From the NCBI RefSeq assembly GCF_018100805.1, contig NZ_JAGJEA010000001.1:558001-622000 (forward strand): 64,000 nt of DNA, written 5' to 3'. The position numbers and the translations under genes are program-made. The stretch comes from Aquimarina sp. MMG016 (GTDB lineage Bacteria; Bacteroidota; Bacteroidia; Flavobacteriales; Flavobacteriaceae). The notes under the pieces are model-generated. The model was not told where the DNA came from, did no database searches, and saw only the letters and a list, made by a program, of their open reading frames with translations. Shown piece by piece: positions 51,488-61,274 of the stretch (its first letter is position 1; every line of letters starts with the position of its first letter).

Positions 51488-53296
51488 TTACTTATCTCCA
51501 TTTTTAAAATATCTCTGCTCTAATTCGGCCTGGAATTCTTCCATAACTGGTTTTACAGTACTTTCAGGTAAATCGGCTATTCTGATATACATTAATCCAT
51601 CAACTGCATTGTTAAACAAAGGATCAACGTTAAAGGCTACTACTTTAGCATTTTGTTTAATGTACTTCTTAATCAATACCGGAATACGAAGACTTCCCGG
51701 TTCTACCTCATCAATGATTTTATCAAATTTATTAAGATCACTTTTGCTTTCGTCAAAAACAAAATCCTTATCAGCATCTTTCAGCTTCACTTTAAATTCT
51801 TTCTTAGGTCTTACATATTGAGCAACATAAGGATCATAGTAATGAGATTTCATAAACTCGATCATTAAAGACTTAGAGAAATTGCTAAACTTATTACTAA
51901 TACTTACTCCTCCAATAAGGTATTTATGTTCTGGAAAACGAAGCGTACAATGTACTATTCCCTTCCAAAGTAAAAATAAAGGCATTGGTCTCTGCTGATA
52001 TTCTTTTATAATAAAAGCTCTACCCATCTCTATAGATTGGCTCATCATTTTATGCAATTCAGGCTCAAACCTGAATAGATCCTGAAGATAAAATCCATCA
52101 ATTCCTAAATCGGAATAAATTTTGGAGCCCATCCCCATACGATATGCCCCGACTAATTTCTTTGCCTTGTTATCCCAAAGAAACATATGATGATAGTAAT
52201 CATCAAAAGGGTCCAGATCTATAGAATTATTCGTTCCTTCACCAATTGCTCTAAAGGTTATCTCTCGCAGTCTTCCTATTTCATGAACCACATGAGGGAT
52301 GATTTTTTTTTGAGCCAAAAAAACCTCGTAATTTTTACTATATAATAATCGCTTATCATTATCCCTACAATATTGCAGTTCTGATTCTATAGCGTTAATA
52401 TTACCTTCTAATGCAATCTGTTTAGGAGATTTAGGTAATTTAAGATTCTGAGGAATAGATTCTCTTAATGTCTTTTTCTCATAAGGATTTGCCAACATAT
52501 ACGTTTTCTTCCTTAAGAAGTTTGTAAAGTCTTCTATGTTGGTATATTCTTCTTGATCTTTGACCGAAACGGGGTTACCTATCCGAACTTTAATAACTCG
52601 ATTTTCTTGAGAAAAAAGTTCACTAGGTAATTTAGCTGTTCGCAATGTATCATTCATTGCTGCTAGTCTATAAAAAAGTCTACTATTACGAGCATGAAAA
52701 TATATTGGTATAACTGGGACCTTAGCTTTTTTTACTAGTCTCATAGCTCCTGGTTCCCATGGCTTATCGACATAATTTTGTCCTTGTTTAAGTGTAGATA
52801 CCTCACCAGCAGGAAAAATACCTAACGGGTGCCCTTCTTTAAGATGCAAAATAGCTTCTTTAATTCCCTTAAGACTGGATTTTGCTTCCTTTCTGTCTTC
52901 AAAAGGATTAACAGGCATTATGTAAGGTTTTAAAGGAGCAAAATTATGAAGTAAAAAATTAGCTATAATTTTATAATCCGTTCGATGTTCAAGCATCAGT
53001 TTTAATAAAAGCACTCCGTCCAAACCTCCAAGAGGGTGATTAGATAATGTAATAAAAGCACCATCCTTTGGTAATCTTTTAAGGTCTTCAGGAGGAATCT
53101 CAAAAGAGACTTTATATAAATCAAGAACTGCCTTTACAAAATCAGCACCATCTAAATGACTTATCTTGTCATAATGACGGTTTACTTTAGATAATCTGGT
53201 CGTTTTAAGAATAAGCCACCCAATAAAGGTACCTATAAAACCAAGTTTATCTAATTTGAGCCCCGTGGCTACCTCTCTTGCTGTGACTATGGGCAT
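51488..53296 (-). CDS. Two-domain acyltransferase (PlsC-like plus GNAT-like), possible OlsF-type ornithine lipid synthase
   Basis: 602 residues. The N-terminal domain (1-280) is PlsC-like: LSNHPLGGLDG is its His-(x)5-Asp catalytic motif, with FPAGEVS as the second block. The C-terminal domain (290-602) is a GNAT-like N-acyltransferase as in OlsB. The fusion, length and order match OlsF, which makes ornithine lipids from ornithine and acyl-ACP in two steps in Flavobacterium. A phosphatidic-acid-type acyltransferase remains possible. It probably acts at the inner membrane. Confidence 0.75.
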   Translation of the reverse strand: MPIVTAREVATGLKLDKLGFIGTFIGWLILKTTRLSKVNRHYDKISHLDGADFVKAVLDLYKVSFEIPPEDLKRLPKDGAFITLSNHPLGGLDGVLLLKLMLEHRTDYKIIANFLLHNFAPLKPYIMPVNPFEDRKEAKSSLKGIKEAILHLKEGHPLGIFPAGEVSTLKQGQNYVDKPWEPGAMRLVKKAKVPVIPIYFHARNSRLFYRLAAMNDTLRTAKLPSELFSQENRVIKVRIGNPVSVKDQEEYTNIEDFTNFLRKKTYMLANPYEKKTLRESIPQNLKLPKSPKQIALEGNINAIESELQYCRDNDKRLLYSKNYEVFLAQKKIIPHVVHEIGRLREITFRAIGEGTNNSIDLDPFDDYYHHMFLWDNKAKKLVGAYRMGMGSKIYSDLGIDGFYLQDLFRFEPELHKMMSQSIEMGRAFIIKEYQQRPMPLFLLWKGIVHCTLRFPEHKYLIGGVSISNKFSNFSKSLMIEFMKSHYYDPYVAQYVRPKKEFKVKLKDADKDFVFDESKSDLNKFDKIIDEVEPGSLRIPVLIKKYIKQNAKVVAFNVDPLFNNAVDGLMYIRIADLPESTVKPVMEEFQAELEQRYFKNGDK

Positions 53297-53349
53297 TAAT
53301 TATAATTTGAGCTAACTGCAAATATAGCAAAATCATTCAATTATTTTTT

Positions 53350-54603
53350 TTATTCTTTAGCTACCATTTGATATGTCTCTCTAGTAATTTGTTTTAAAAG
53401 AATATCCTTATTTTGTTCTAAAGATTGAATTGCTTCATCCGTAAAATGTCTAATGGTGTACAAAGACACATTTTTATTGTATGTCACTCTGAATTTTGCC
53501 TTCAGCTGAACTAACAATTGATCAAAATGATCAAACTTATCATCCAAGCATACCGAAAAGCTAATTGCAGAATTTTGGATCAGATCTACCTTGAGGTGAT
53601 GTTTATGAAAAAGGCTAAAAACTTCACTAATGTTGTCTTCAACAATAAATGAGAAATCTAGGGATGAAAGAGACAATAACACTTGTTTTTTCTTAACAAT
53701 ATAACATGGGATATATGGATCTAAAGGCTGCCCTTTTTTTACTGAAGTGCCTTCATTTAAAGGATCTATAAATGATTTTACATGTAAAGGAATTTCTTTG
53801 CGTTGTAGCGGCTGAATAGTTTTAGGGTGAATTACTGAAGCCCCAAAAAAGGCAAGTTCGATAGCTTCTTCGTAAGAAACATGAAATAATAATTGTGTTT
53901 GATCAAAAACTCTAGGATCAGCATTCAATACTCCGGGAACATCTTTCCAGATACTTACGCTATCCGCATTAATGCAATATGCAAAAATTCCTGCCGTATA
54001 GTCACTACCTTCTCTTCCCAGGGTAGTTGTAAAATTATTAGAATCAGCACCTATAAACCCCTGGGTTATACTCAACGCTTTTTTATTAATTTTTTTAGTA
54101 ATATTAGATTGTGTAACCTCCCAATCCACTTCAGCATCACGGTATGCGTTATCTGTCTTAATAAAATCCCGAGCATCTAACCATTCATTATGTAATCCTT
54201 GATCATTAAGATATTCACTAACGATTGTTGTCGAAATCAGTTCTCCGTAACTAACCACTTGATCATAGATATAATCGTATTGAGTAGATTTATTTCGATC
54301 CAGCGTAGTATTAAAATCTTCGAACAACTTTTTTATCTTATCAAAGACCGGGTGTTGTTTATTTGAAAATAACTCTTCTAAAATTTCCTGATGATATATT
54401 TTAATAGAATTAATCGAAAAAACAAGTTCATCAGAGTTATCTACATAATGATCTACTACCTTTTCAAAAGCATTAGTCATCTTACCCATAGCAGAAACGA
54501 TAACCACAAGATCAGAATGCCCCACTTCTTGTAAAACTCTTACTAAATTCCTTACCCCTTTTGCATCTTTTACTGATGCTCCCCCAAATTTAAAGACCCT
54601 CAT
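53350..54603 (-). CDS. Aspartate kinase
   Basis: 417 residues. MRVFKFGGASVKDAKG is the conserved KFGG(T/A)SV N terminus; TTLGREGSDYTAGIFAY is the nucleotide-binding region. The C-terminal 130 residues form the regulatory ACT-like part. It phosphorylates aspartate, the first step to Lys, Met, Thr and diaminopimelate. No homoserine dehydrogenase is fused. Several isozyme genes are usual, so the exact symbol is not assigned. Confidence 0.93.
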   Translation of the reverse strand: MRVFKFGGASVKDAKGVRNLVRVLQEVGHSDLVVIVSAMGKMTNAFEKVVDHYVDNSDELVFSINSIKIYHQEILEELFSNKQHPVFDKIKKLFEDFNTTLDRNKSTQYDYIYDQVVSYGELISTTIVSEYLNDQGLHNEWLDARDFIKTDNAYRDAEVDWEVTQSNITKKINKKALSITQGFIGADSNNFTTTLGREGSDYTAGIFAYCINADSVSIWKDVPGVLNADPRVFDQTQLLFHVSYEEAIELAFFGASVIHPKTIQPLQRKEIPLHVKSFIDPLNEGTSVKKGQPLDPYIPCYIVKKKQVLLSLSSLDFSFIVEDNISEVFSLFHKHHLKVDLIQNSAISFSVCLDDKFDHFDQLLVQLKAKFRVTYNKNVSLYTIRHFTDEAIQSLEQNKDILLKQITRETYQMVAKE

Positions 54604-54627
54604 TCTTAAAATTTTATTTTTTAAAGG

Positions 54628-55107
54628 TTATAGTTTGGATACAAAAGTATTTAGGTTTTCCTGATCCATCTGTGCTAGATACCAATCTTTTAACAGTGTA
54701 GCTCCGCTTTTTTCATAAAAATCGATTGCATTTTTATTCCAATCTAAGACCACCCACTCTACTCTTCTTACCCCTTTGGACTTAGCATATTTCATAACTT
54801 CTGCGTATAAAGCGCTTCCTAAACCAGTTCCTCGCATAGATTCCTTAACAATAAGATCTTCTAAATGAACAGAACGTCCTTTCCAGGTTGAAAAACGGTA
54901 ATAAACCAGTGCAATCCCTACAATCTCTTGATTTACTTCTGCCACAAAACAATGGAAAAGAGGATTTTCTCCAAAACCTTCTTTAATAAGCTCGTCTACA
55001 GTAACTTCTACCGCATCTGGCTCTTTTTCAAAGGTAGCAAGTTCTTGTATCAGTTCCAGAACCTGAGTCATATCTTGCTGTACAGCATCTCTGATTTTAT
55101 AATCCAT
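54628..55107 (-). CDS. GNAT-family N-acetyltransferase, diamine-acetyltransferase-like
   Basis: 159 residues. Opening YKIRDAVQQDMTQVLELIQELATFEKEPDAVEVT and the acetyl-CoA site LEDLIVKESMRGTGLGSALYAEVM are close to the SSAT (spermidine/spermine acetyltransferase) family; the ending RVEWVVLDWNKNAIDFYEKSGA fits too. Substrate not proven. Located 24 bases upstream of the aspartate kinase gene on the same strand, so perhaps co-transcribed. Confidence 0.88.
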   Translation of the reverse strand: MDYKIRDAVQQDMTQVLELIQELATFEKEPDAVEVTVDELIKEGFGENPLFHCFVAEVNQEIVGIALVYYRFSTWKGRSVHLEDLIVKESMRGTGLGSALYAEVMKYAKSKGVRRVEWVVLDWNKNAIDFYEKSGATLLKDWYLAQMDQENLNTFVSKL

Positions 55108-55251
55108 ATCTAAAGTTTATCAAATCTATAAAATATGAACTAGAAATAGGTTAATTTCCTAATGTTATCATTTACATGCTTATGTTTTTATAATTCGAAA
55201 AGGATAAAATAATTTAAACTTCCGAAAACGTTATAGTTATCTAAAAAATAA

Positions 55252-55259
55252 TATTTTTG
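55252..55259 (+). promoter_or_regulatory. Flavobacterial -7 box upstream of fbp
   Basis: TATTTTTG matches TAnnTTTG, 22 bases before the fbp start. A -33 TTG is not evident. Confidence 0.4.
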
Positions 55260-55281
55260 CACCAAATCAAATTCACCATAA

Positions 55282-56280
55282 ATGACAAGAAAGAATCAAA
55301 CCTTAGGAGAATTTATCATTGAGAATCAAAAAGATTTTCCTTATGCCAGCGGAGAGCTTTCTCGCTTAATCAATTCAATTCGTTTAGCTGCAAAAATGGT
55401 GAATCACGAGGTAAACAAAGCAGGTCTGGTAGATATTACTGGTGCTATTGGAGAAACCAACGTACAAGGTGAGGATCAACAAAAACTAGATGTACTTGCT
55501 AATGAAACGTTTATCAACACATTGACAAACAGAGAAATTGTTTGTGGTATCGCTTCTGAAGAAAATGATGATTTTATAACGATCAAAGGTCAAAAAAATG
55601 ATCATCGTAACAATTATGTGGTTTTAATGGATCCCCTTGATGGCAGCTCTAATATAGATGTTAATGTTTCTGTTGGTACTATATTTTCAATTTATCGCAG
55701 AGTTACTCCTACTGGGACTCCGGTTACCATAGAGGATTTTCTACAGCCAGGCAACCTTCAGGTTGCTGCTGGTTATATTATTTATGGTACGTCTACAATG
55801 TTAGTATATACAACTGGTCATGGAGTAAATGGTTTTACACTTAACCCTGCTCTGGGAACCTATTATTTATCACACCCTAATATGAAATTTCCCGAAGATG
55901 GTAATATCTACTCAGTTAATGAAGGAAATTACATTCATTTTCCGCAAGGAATCAAAGATTATATCAAATACTGTCAAGAAGAAAAAGAAGATCGACCATA
56001 TACATCCAGATATATTGGTTCTCTTGTAAGTGATATTCATCGTAATATGATAAAAGGAGGTATTTATATGTATCCTAGTACTTCTAAATCACCAAACGGA
56101 AAGCTACGTTTGCTATACGAGTGTAATCCAATGGCATTTATAGCTGAACAGGCAGGTGGTAAAGCCAGTGACGGTTATCGTCGTATTATGGATATCAAAC
56201 CATCAGAATTACACGAGCGTACACCTTTTATTTGCGGAAGTAAAAATATGGTAGAAAAAGTAGAGTCTTTTATGGAATAA
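55282..56280 (+). CDS. fbp: Class I fructose-1,6-bisphosphatase
   Basis: 332 residues, normal length. Metal-site residues are in the EENDD segment and in [16 protein letters not shown], the class I signature, with [24 protein letters not shown] near the C terminus. It removes the 1-phosphate from fructose 1,6-bisphosphate in gluconeogenesis. It is transcribed alone, divergent from the acetyltransferase gene. Confidence 0.97.
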   Translation: MTRKNQTLGEFIIENQKDFPYASGELSRLINSIRLAAKMVNHEVNKAGLVDITGAIGETNVQGEDQQKLDVLANETFINTLTNREIVCGIASEENDDFITIKGQKNDHRNNYVVLMDPLDGSSNIDVNVSVGTIFSIYRRVTPTGTPVTIEDFLQPGNLQVAAGYIIYGTSTMLVYTTGHGVNGFTLNPALGTYYLSHPNMKFPEDGNIYSVNEGNYIHFPQGIKDYIKYCQEEKEDRPYTSRYIGSLVSDIHRNMIKGGIYMYPSTSKSPNGKLRLLYECNPMAFIAEQAGGKASDGYRRIMDIKPSELHERTPFICGSKNMVEKVESFME

Positions 56281-56488
56281 TACAAGAAGTCTAAGATCTC
56301 ACTTTTTGAACTATTAGTTGTATATTTACTTCTTAATAACATTATACCCCACAATTTTAAAGCTAAACTTCATCTAAATCTATTGAAAAATTAAGATTTT
56401 GGTCTGATAATATACTTTATTAGCTGTCAATCTCTTGTTTTCGACATTTTTGTGTTAATTTTAAAAAAGAACTAAATAATTGTCCAAA

Positions 56489-56842
56489 ATGGCTAAAGAA
56501 AATAAAGCTGTTGAAGAAACGACTACTAATGATCCTTCTTCAAAAATTGAAGCAATCAAGAATCTTATATTTGGAGAGAATATTGCTGCATATAATTCTG
56601 AGTTTGAAAAAGTAAAAAAAGATATAGCATCCAAGAAGAAAGAACTAGAAGATTATATCGAAGATACTCGTACTGCACTAAATCAGGCAATTGACAATCT
56701 GAGTACAGATATTAATATTAGAATTACTGAATTAGAGGATAACCTAGCTGATAAGGCCGATACTCTAGACGCTAAAAAAGTAGATAAAAAGACTTTAGGA
56801 GATCTTTTGATTTCTCTTGGCGAAAAAATTAGTCAGAAGTAA
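56489..56842 (+). CDS. Coiled-coil protein, first gene of GTPase operon
   Basis: 117 residues from ATG 56489; a TTG three codons upstream is less likely. Mostly a heptad coiled coil (about residues 25-105, with DIASKKKELEDYIEDTRTAL). No membrane segment or enzymatic motif. It precedes, by 17 bases, a protein with a roadblock/longin-like domain. It is possibly a scaffold that organises the following small-GTPase module. Confidence 0.75.
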   Translation: MAKENKAVEETTTNDPSSKIEAIKNLIFGENIAAYNSEFEKVKKDIASKKKELEDYIEDTRTALNQAIDNLSTDINIRITELEDNLADKADTLDAKKVDKKTLGDLLISLGEKISQK

Positions 56843-56859
56843 TCCAATCATCCAAAATC

Positions 56860-57684
56860 ATGGAAGAGCAGGATAAACTTAAGATTCTTAAAGATCTTCT
56901 TCTCACAGAGGAAAAAGAGTATGCGGATTCCATTGCCAAAAAACTTGAGGATTTAAGCAAGATTGTACATCAGAAACAGGAACTTTCTCATAAAGTAGAT
57001 CCAATTATTGATGATAAACTTGAAGAATTCGTTCAGGAAATACCTAAAACCTTAGGTCCTACTATTACCGAAGCCTTAAAAGAAGAGATTAAAAATTCTC
57101 AGGACGCTGTGGTCGAAGCATTATTTCCTATCATTGGTAAGATGATTAAAAAATATATCGCTCATGAAATGAAGCTATTGAGCGAGAATATTAGCAAACA
57201 AACTCGAAAAGCATTCTCTTTTAAAAATTGGTTTCGCAAAACTAAAGCAAGAGCACAAGGTGTCAGCGAAGGAGATTTGGCAATAACAGATTATGCTAAA
57301 CCCCGATTGATGCAAATGTTCGTGATTGAAAAAAATTCAGGAATCTTAATTGCTGATTACAGCCCATTATCAGATAACACCATTGACAAAGAAATGATAG
57401 CCGGAATGCTTACCGCTATTAAAAGTTTTGTAGAAGATGCTTTTCAAGGAGGTGATCAAAATTTAGAAACTATTGAATATGAATTATACACAATACATGT
57501 TCAGAATTTTTATTCGTATTATATTGCAGCCGTAATCTCTGGTGCATATAGCATGATGTTTAAAGAAGTTTTGGAAGATCAAATTATTGATTTTGCTCAG
57601 CATCATATTTCTACTAGAGATCTAGAAAACAGTTCACTTTTTACAAAAAAATTAAAAAAACATTTTACTGATGACATTGTCTAA
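56860..57684 (+). CDS. Roadblock/longin-like regulator of a small GTPase
   Basis: 274 residues. The first 120 are helical and include a segment seen in OmpA-like proteins (DAVVEALFPIIGKMIKKYIAHEMKLLSENI). Residues about 150-260 are an alpha/beta domain (LMQMFVIEKNSGILIADYSPL then YYIAAVISGAYSMM) resembling the longin/roadblock fold of MglB and Rag regulators, which bind small GTPases. It overlaps the GTPase gene by 14 bases. The fold call is by pattern and needs a structure comparison. Confidence 0.6.
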   Translation: MEEQDKLKILKDLLLTEEKEYADSIAKKLEDLSKIVHQKQELSHKVDPIIDDKLEEFVQEIPKTLGPTITEALKEEIKNSQDAVVEALFPIIGKMIKKYIAHEMKLLSENISKQTRKAFSFKNWFRKTKARAQGVSEGDLAITDYAKPRLMQMFVIEKNSGILIADYSPLSDNTIDKEMIAGMLTAIKSFVEDAFQGGDQNLETIEYELYTIHVQNFYSYYIAAVISGAYSMMFKEVLEDQIIDFAQHHISTRDLENSSLFTKKLKKHFTDDIV

Positions 57685-58165
57685 AAAAGTAGTGCTTATT
57701 GGACACTTCGGTGTAGGAAAAACGTCTTTGTTTAGACGTTTTATTGACAACGAATTTTCTGAAGATTACAAAGTAACTTTAGGCGTACAAATAAAAAAGA
57801 AAGTAGTTACATTGCCAGATGGAAGAGAATTATCCATGATCATTTGGGATACAGAGGGGCACTCAGACACTGTGCAAGACACAAGGAAATCATATCTATT
57901 AGGCTCTCATGCTTTTATTTATGTATTTGACCTTACAAGACCGGACACCTACATAAATCTTAAACGAGATATTGATTATTTATCCAAGGAATATAAAAAA
58001 GTAACCATAAAAGTTATTGGAAACAAACTAGATCTTGTAAATGAAAAAGAAGCGATCACCAATCTCAAAGAAAATGAAGTGCCATTTAATTGCTTGACAA
58101 GTGCCAAAACTAATAAAAACGTTCAGGATTTCTTTTTAGATCTAGCAGAGGAAATAACAAAATAG
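57671..58165 (+). CDS. Ras-like small GTPase
   Basis: 164 residues: G1 GHFGVGKTS at 11-19, G2 Thr near residue 36, G3 DTEGH at 60-64 (in place of DTAGQ), G4 NKLD at 118-121 and G5 TSAKT near the end. This is a compact Rab/Ras-type fold without C-terminal lipid signal. The Glu in DTEGH and the His in the Gln61 position would alter hydrolysis, so a dedicated activator is likely. It sits in a four-gene run with the roadblock-like protein upstream (14-base overlap) and a hybrid histidine kinase downstream (four-base gap). Confidence 0.85.
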   Translation: MTLSKKVVLIGHFGVGKTSLFRRFIDNEFSEDYKVTLGVQIKKKVVTLPDGRELSMIIWDTEGHSDTVQDTRKSYLLGSHAFIYVFDLTRPDTYINLKRDIDYLSKEYKKVTIKVIGNKLDLVNEKEAITNLKENEVPFNCLTSAKTNKNVQDFFLDLAEEITK

Positions 58166-58169
58166 AATA

Positions 58170-59711
58170 ATGAAGGATCAAAAAGACAAGCTTCAATTTA
58201 ACCCACAGGTTCAGATTACTAAAATTTCTTATGAGGGAGTAATTCAGGAAACTGACCACAATCTTTTTAACTGGAAAAAAGGCACATCTATTTATGATGC
58301 ACATCCTTTTTTCGAAATGTTAATCAGTTTAGAAGAAATTCAAAAAAATGATGAATTGGAGCTAAATTTTCCTTGTATACATATAGAAGAAAAAGAGGTA
58401 GAAAAGATATGCGACCTTACAGTAAAACTTGACCCTCAATTAATTGAGATCATTATTTATGATTACACCCATAAATATAAAGATCTAAATCATATTGCTC
58501 AACAAAAAAATGAATCAATTCTTCTGGCGAGAGAACTAGAGTTAAAAAACAAATACCTTCTGGAAAAAGAAGAATTTAAGAATAGTTTCATCGCCAATAT
58601 TAATCATGAAATCAGAACACCACTAACCAGTATTCTAGGGTTTGTAGAGGTATTAGAAAGAACACAATTAAGTTTTGAACAAGAAGAACTGGCCAGAATC
58701 ATTAAAAGAGAAAGTCTTCATCTTAATACCTTGATTGATGATATGATTGACATCTCTAAAATAGAATCAGGAAAACTAAATCTAGTAGAAGAACGCTTTT
58801 CGTTTAAAGAATTGATCAAAGGATTCAAGGAGTCTTATGCAAAGATGGCTAAGGAAAAAAATCTTGTTTTTGAAACCACTTTTGACAGTAATATTCAGGA
58901 AATTTTAATTGGAGATAGAACAAGAGTATATCAAATATTGAATAATTTACTCAGTAATGCTTTTAAATTTACTGAAGAAGGTAAAGTTGCTTTTTCGGTT
59001 ACCAAAAATTATCAACGTACTAATAAATTAAGTTTAAATTTTAGAATTGAAGATACGGGAATAGGAATTCAGGAAGAGAACCTTCCACATTTATTTGAAC
59101 GTTTTACACGTTTTAATATCGATAAACAAATTTCCGGAACCGGACTTGGTCTAGCTATTGTAAAAAACCTGATTGATGTACTTGGTGGAGAGATCAAAGT
59201 AGAAAGCAAACCGGATAAAGGAACTGTTTTTAATATTAAACTTCCTTTTAAATTTGAAATCACTAAAAAAACAACTCCGGAGAAAAAAAAGAAACAATAC
59301 AAACTTCCCGATACTAAAAAAAAATATAGAATACTGGTTGTAGAAGATGAGGAGATCACACAATATTTAATCATGAAAATATTGATTGCTACAGGTAATT
59401 ATTTTGTAGATATTGCAATTAATGGTGAAGAAGCGATCAAATATATTGAACGGCGCAAGTATGATTTAGTTTTAATGGATCTTACAGTTTCTAAAGTAGA
59501 TGGTTATCAAACCACCAAAATGATAAGAAATAATTATGGAGATAAATTTATTTCAGAAATTCCTATTATCGGTTTCTCTGGTAGAGCTGATGAATCGGCT
59601 AGAGAAAAATGTATCAGATCCGGAATGAATGATTTTATTGCTAAACCATTTGAGCAAGAAGATCTGCTGTATAAAATTATAAAACAGATAGCAAAAAAAG
59701 CTGCCCAATAA
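58170..59711 (+). CDS. Hybrid sensor histidine kinase with receiver domain
   Basis: 513 residues. An N-terminal sensory region (about 1-110, possibly PAS-like) leads to a coiled coil, the HisKA dimerisation helix (FIANINHEIRTPL, phosphorylated His146), the HATPase_c domain with N-, G1- and G2-boxes (NLLSNAFKFTEEGK, DTGIGI, GTGLGLAIV), and a receiver domain with phospho-accepting Asp437 (VLMDLT). No membrane segment, so it is cytoplasmic. Coupling to the GTPase cluster upstream suggests that the kinase reads the state of the GTPase. A terminator overlaps its stop. Confidence 0.9.
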   Translation: MKDQKDKLQFNPQVQITKISYEGVIQETDHNLFNWKKGTSIYDAHPFFEMLISLEEIQKNDELELNFPCIHIEEKEVEKICDLTVKLDPQLIEIIIYDYTHKYKDLNHIAQQKNESILLARELELKNKYLLEKEEFKNSFIANINHEIRTPLTSILGFVEVLERTQLSFEQEELARIIKRESLHLNTLIDDMIDISKIESGKLNLVEERFSFKELIKGFKESYAKMAKEKNLVFETTFDSNIQEILIGDRTRVYQILNNLLSNAFKFTEEGKVAFSVTKNYQRTNKLSLNFRIEDTGIGIQEENLPHLFERFTRFNIDKQISGTGLGLAIVKNLIDVLGGEIKVESKPDKGTVFNIKLPFKFEITKKTTPEKKKKQYKLPDTKKKYRILVVEDEEITQYLIMKILIATGNYFVDIAINGEEAIKYIERRKYDLVLMDLTVSKVDGYQTTKMIRNNYGDKFISEIPIIGFSGRADESAREKCIRSGMNDFIAKPFEQEDLLYKIIKQIAKKAAQ

Positions 59712-59725
59712 ATAGGCAGCTTTTT
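59696..59725 (+). terminator. Terminator overlapping the histidine kinase stop
   Basis: AAAGCTGCC and GGCAGCTTT pair around CAATAAATA, which contains the TAA stop codon, followed by TTATTAT. It ends the GTPase operon. Confidence 0.8.
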
Positions 59726-59749
59726 ATTATAACTAAAATCAATAATTAA

Positions 59750-60181
59750 TTATCGATTCATATTTTTTATCTCTTCGGCAAAAGTATCTACATCAACTCC
59801 TTTATCAACCAAATTAAGGGCTTTATCAACCACATATTTTGCATTATCAGTACTAAAACCAAGGCCTACACTTAGTTTTTCTAATAAAGTCACCTGTTCA
59901 ACCCCTTTAATATTATCCGCATATACCATTCTAGCCAAATCAAACAACCTCTCTAATCTTCTATCATAACTAGTAGGAGGATTAACTGGATGAGAATTAT
60001 ATTTTTTTAAAATTTCTTTGTAATCATTTTCAGAAATATTGAGATTGCGAGCTAATCGATCCAAAAAGGCTTTTTCCTCATCAGTAATTACTCCATCGCT
60101 CATTGCTACTCTAACTATTGCTGCAAAATGATCCTGATTTCGCTTCTGAAACCCACTATCAAATAAATCAGATATTGACAT
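59750..60181 (-). CDS. TerB-like protein
   Basis: 143 residues from the ATG at 60181. Acidic helical protein with VRVAMSDGVITDEEKAFLDRLARNLNISENDYKEIL, the tellurite-resistance TerB-like fold, where Asp residues may bind metal. TerB proteins occur in stress and phage-response clusters in bacteria; no such genes are beside it. Longer starts add only eight or nine residues. Function uncertain. Confidence 0.75.
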   Translation of the reverse strand: MSISDLFDSGFQKRNQDHFAAIVRVAMSDGVITDEEKAFLDRLARNLNISENDYKEILKKYNSHPVNPPTSYDRRLERLFDLARMVYADNIKGVEQVTLLEKLSVGLGFSTDNAKYVVDKALNLVDKGVDVDTFAEEIKNMNR

Positions 60182-60287
60182 CATGTACTTTTGTTTAATT
60201 TGCCGCAAATATAACTAAACTATATACCTTTTAAAATTTATAATTGGTGTTTTTTTCAGCATATCCTTACCACCTAAAAGTGTAATA

Positions 60288-60692
60288 TTAAACTGTACAT
60301 TGTATCTTTTGTTTTTTTGGAAAAAGTAATTTATAAATCGTATCAAATTTATGCTTTAAGTCTTTAAACTCTTTTTCTTCGATATCGCTTTTAAGCAAAC
60401 ATATTTCTAGGTCTTCCAAAAACACGAAACACTCTGCAAGTTGTAGTTCGGTCAGAGCATATCTTCGAAATATTTTTTTTAACCAATATAGTGAATAAGC
60501 ATTCAATTGATCGTCTTTGGTTTCTTCAATTAACTGAATAATAGCTTCAGGAGTTTTTTTAGTAACAAAATATAATTTCAATTCATCTATGGATGATATA
60601 TCACTTTCAAAAAACTCATATAATCTATGAAAATAATTAGAAACTAGTTCAAAATCTTTAGTCTTAAAATATACCTGTCTATTGATCTTCAT
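60288..60692 (-). CDS. Hypothetical helical protein, 134 aa
   Basis: Unrecognised, almost entirely helical, with no membrane or metal motif. Its start lies nine bases after the stop of the ankyrin gene on the same strand, so it is the last gene of a four-gene run. Partner or self-protection roles are possible. Confidence 0.6.
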   Translation of the reverse strand: MKINRQVYFKTKDFELVSNYFHRLYEFFESDISSIDELKLYFVTKKTPEAIIQLIEETKDDQLNAYSLYWLKKIFRRYALTELQLAECFVFLEDLEICLLKSDIEEKEFKDLKHKFDTIYKLLFPKKQKIQCTV

Positions 60693-60701
60693 TATTATAT
60701 A

Positions 60702-61259
60702 TTACAATGCTCCCTTAGACTTCAACCACTTAATCATAGGGATCGGAATCTTTTTTCTATCCACAGCTCTTAGTGGTTTTGCTTTTGCACCTTTTTTAAT
60801 TAAAAAATCTGCAATTTCTTTATTACTTTCTTTAATTGCGAATACAAGAGCTGTTTGTCCCGGACCAATTAGACCAAAAGTTTTTGTTTCCATATTTGCT
60901 TCGGACTCTATTAATATACTTAACCCTTCTTTTGCGTTATTTTTTGCAGCAAACATAAGGGCAGTCATTCCATTGACTTTATGCTTAGCATCTATTTCCA
61001 CCTTGTTTTCAATCAGCAGTTGTATGGTTTTAACAGCATTTGTCTCTGCAGCACACATTAATGCGGTTGCAGGCCCTCCAATACTTTTCTCATTATAATA
61101 ATTTACATCAGCCCCTTTTTTTATTAGTAAATCAATTGCTGCATCCGCATCCAGACGACAAGCACTCATCAAATGAGTTTCTCCAAGAGGGTCTAAAGAA
61201 TGAACATCTATACTGTCCAGGTTCTTTAATAATTCTTTTATTTTACCGGAAACATCCAT
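60702..61259 (-). CDS. Ankyrin-repeat protein, 185 aa
   Basis: Four to five ankyrin repeats fill the protein after a short helical N terminus: repeat cores GETHLMSACRLDADAAIDLLIKKGADV, ATALMCAAETNAVKTIQLLIENKVEI, MTALMFAAKNNAKEGLSILIESEANM and QTALVFAIKESNKEIADFLIKKGA. The repeats bind proteins. No enzymatic domain or export signal. It stands among three unrecognised genes on the same strand, perhaps binding one of their products. Confidence 0.85.
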   Translation of the reverse strand: MDVSGKIKELLKNLDSIDVHSLDPLGETHLMSACRLDADAAIDLLIKKGADVNYYNEKSIGGPATALMCAAETNAVKTIQLLIENKVEIDAKHKVNGMTALMFAAKNNAKEGLSILIESEANMETKTFGLIGPGQTALVFAIKESNKEIADFLIKKGAKAKPLRAVDRKKIPIPMIKWLKSKGAL

Positions 61260-61274
61260 AGTTAGTATTTTAGA

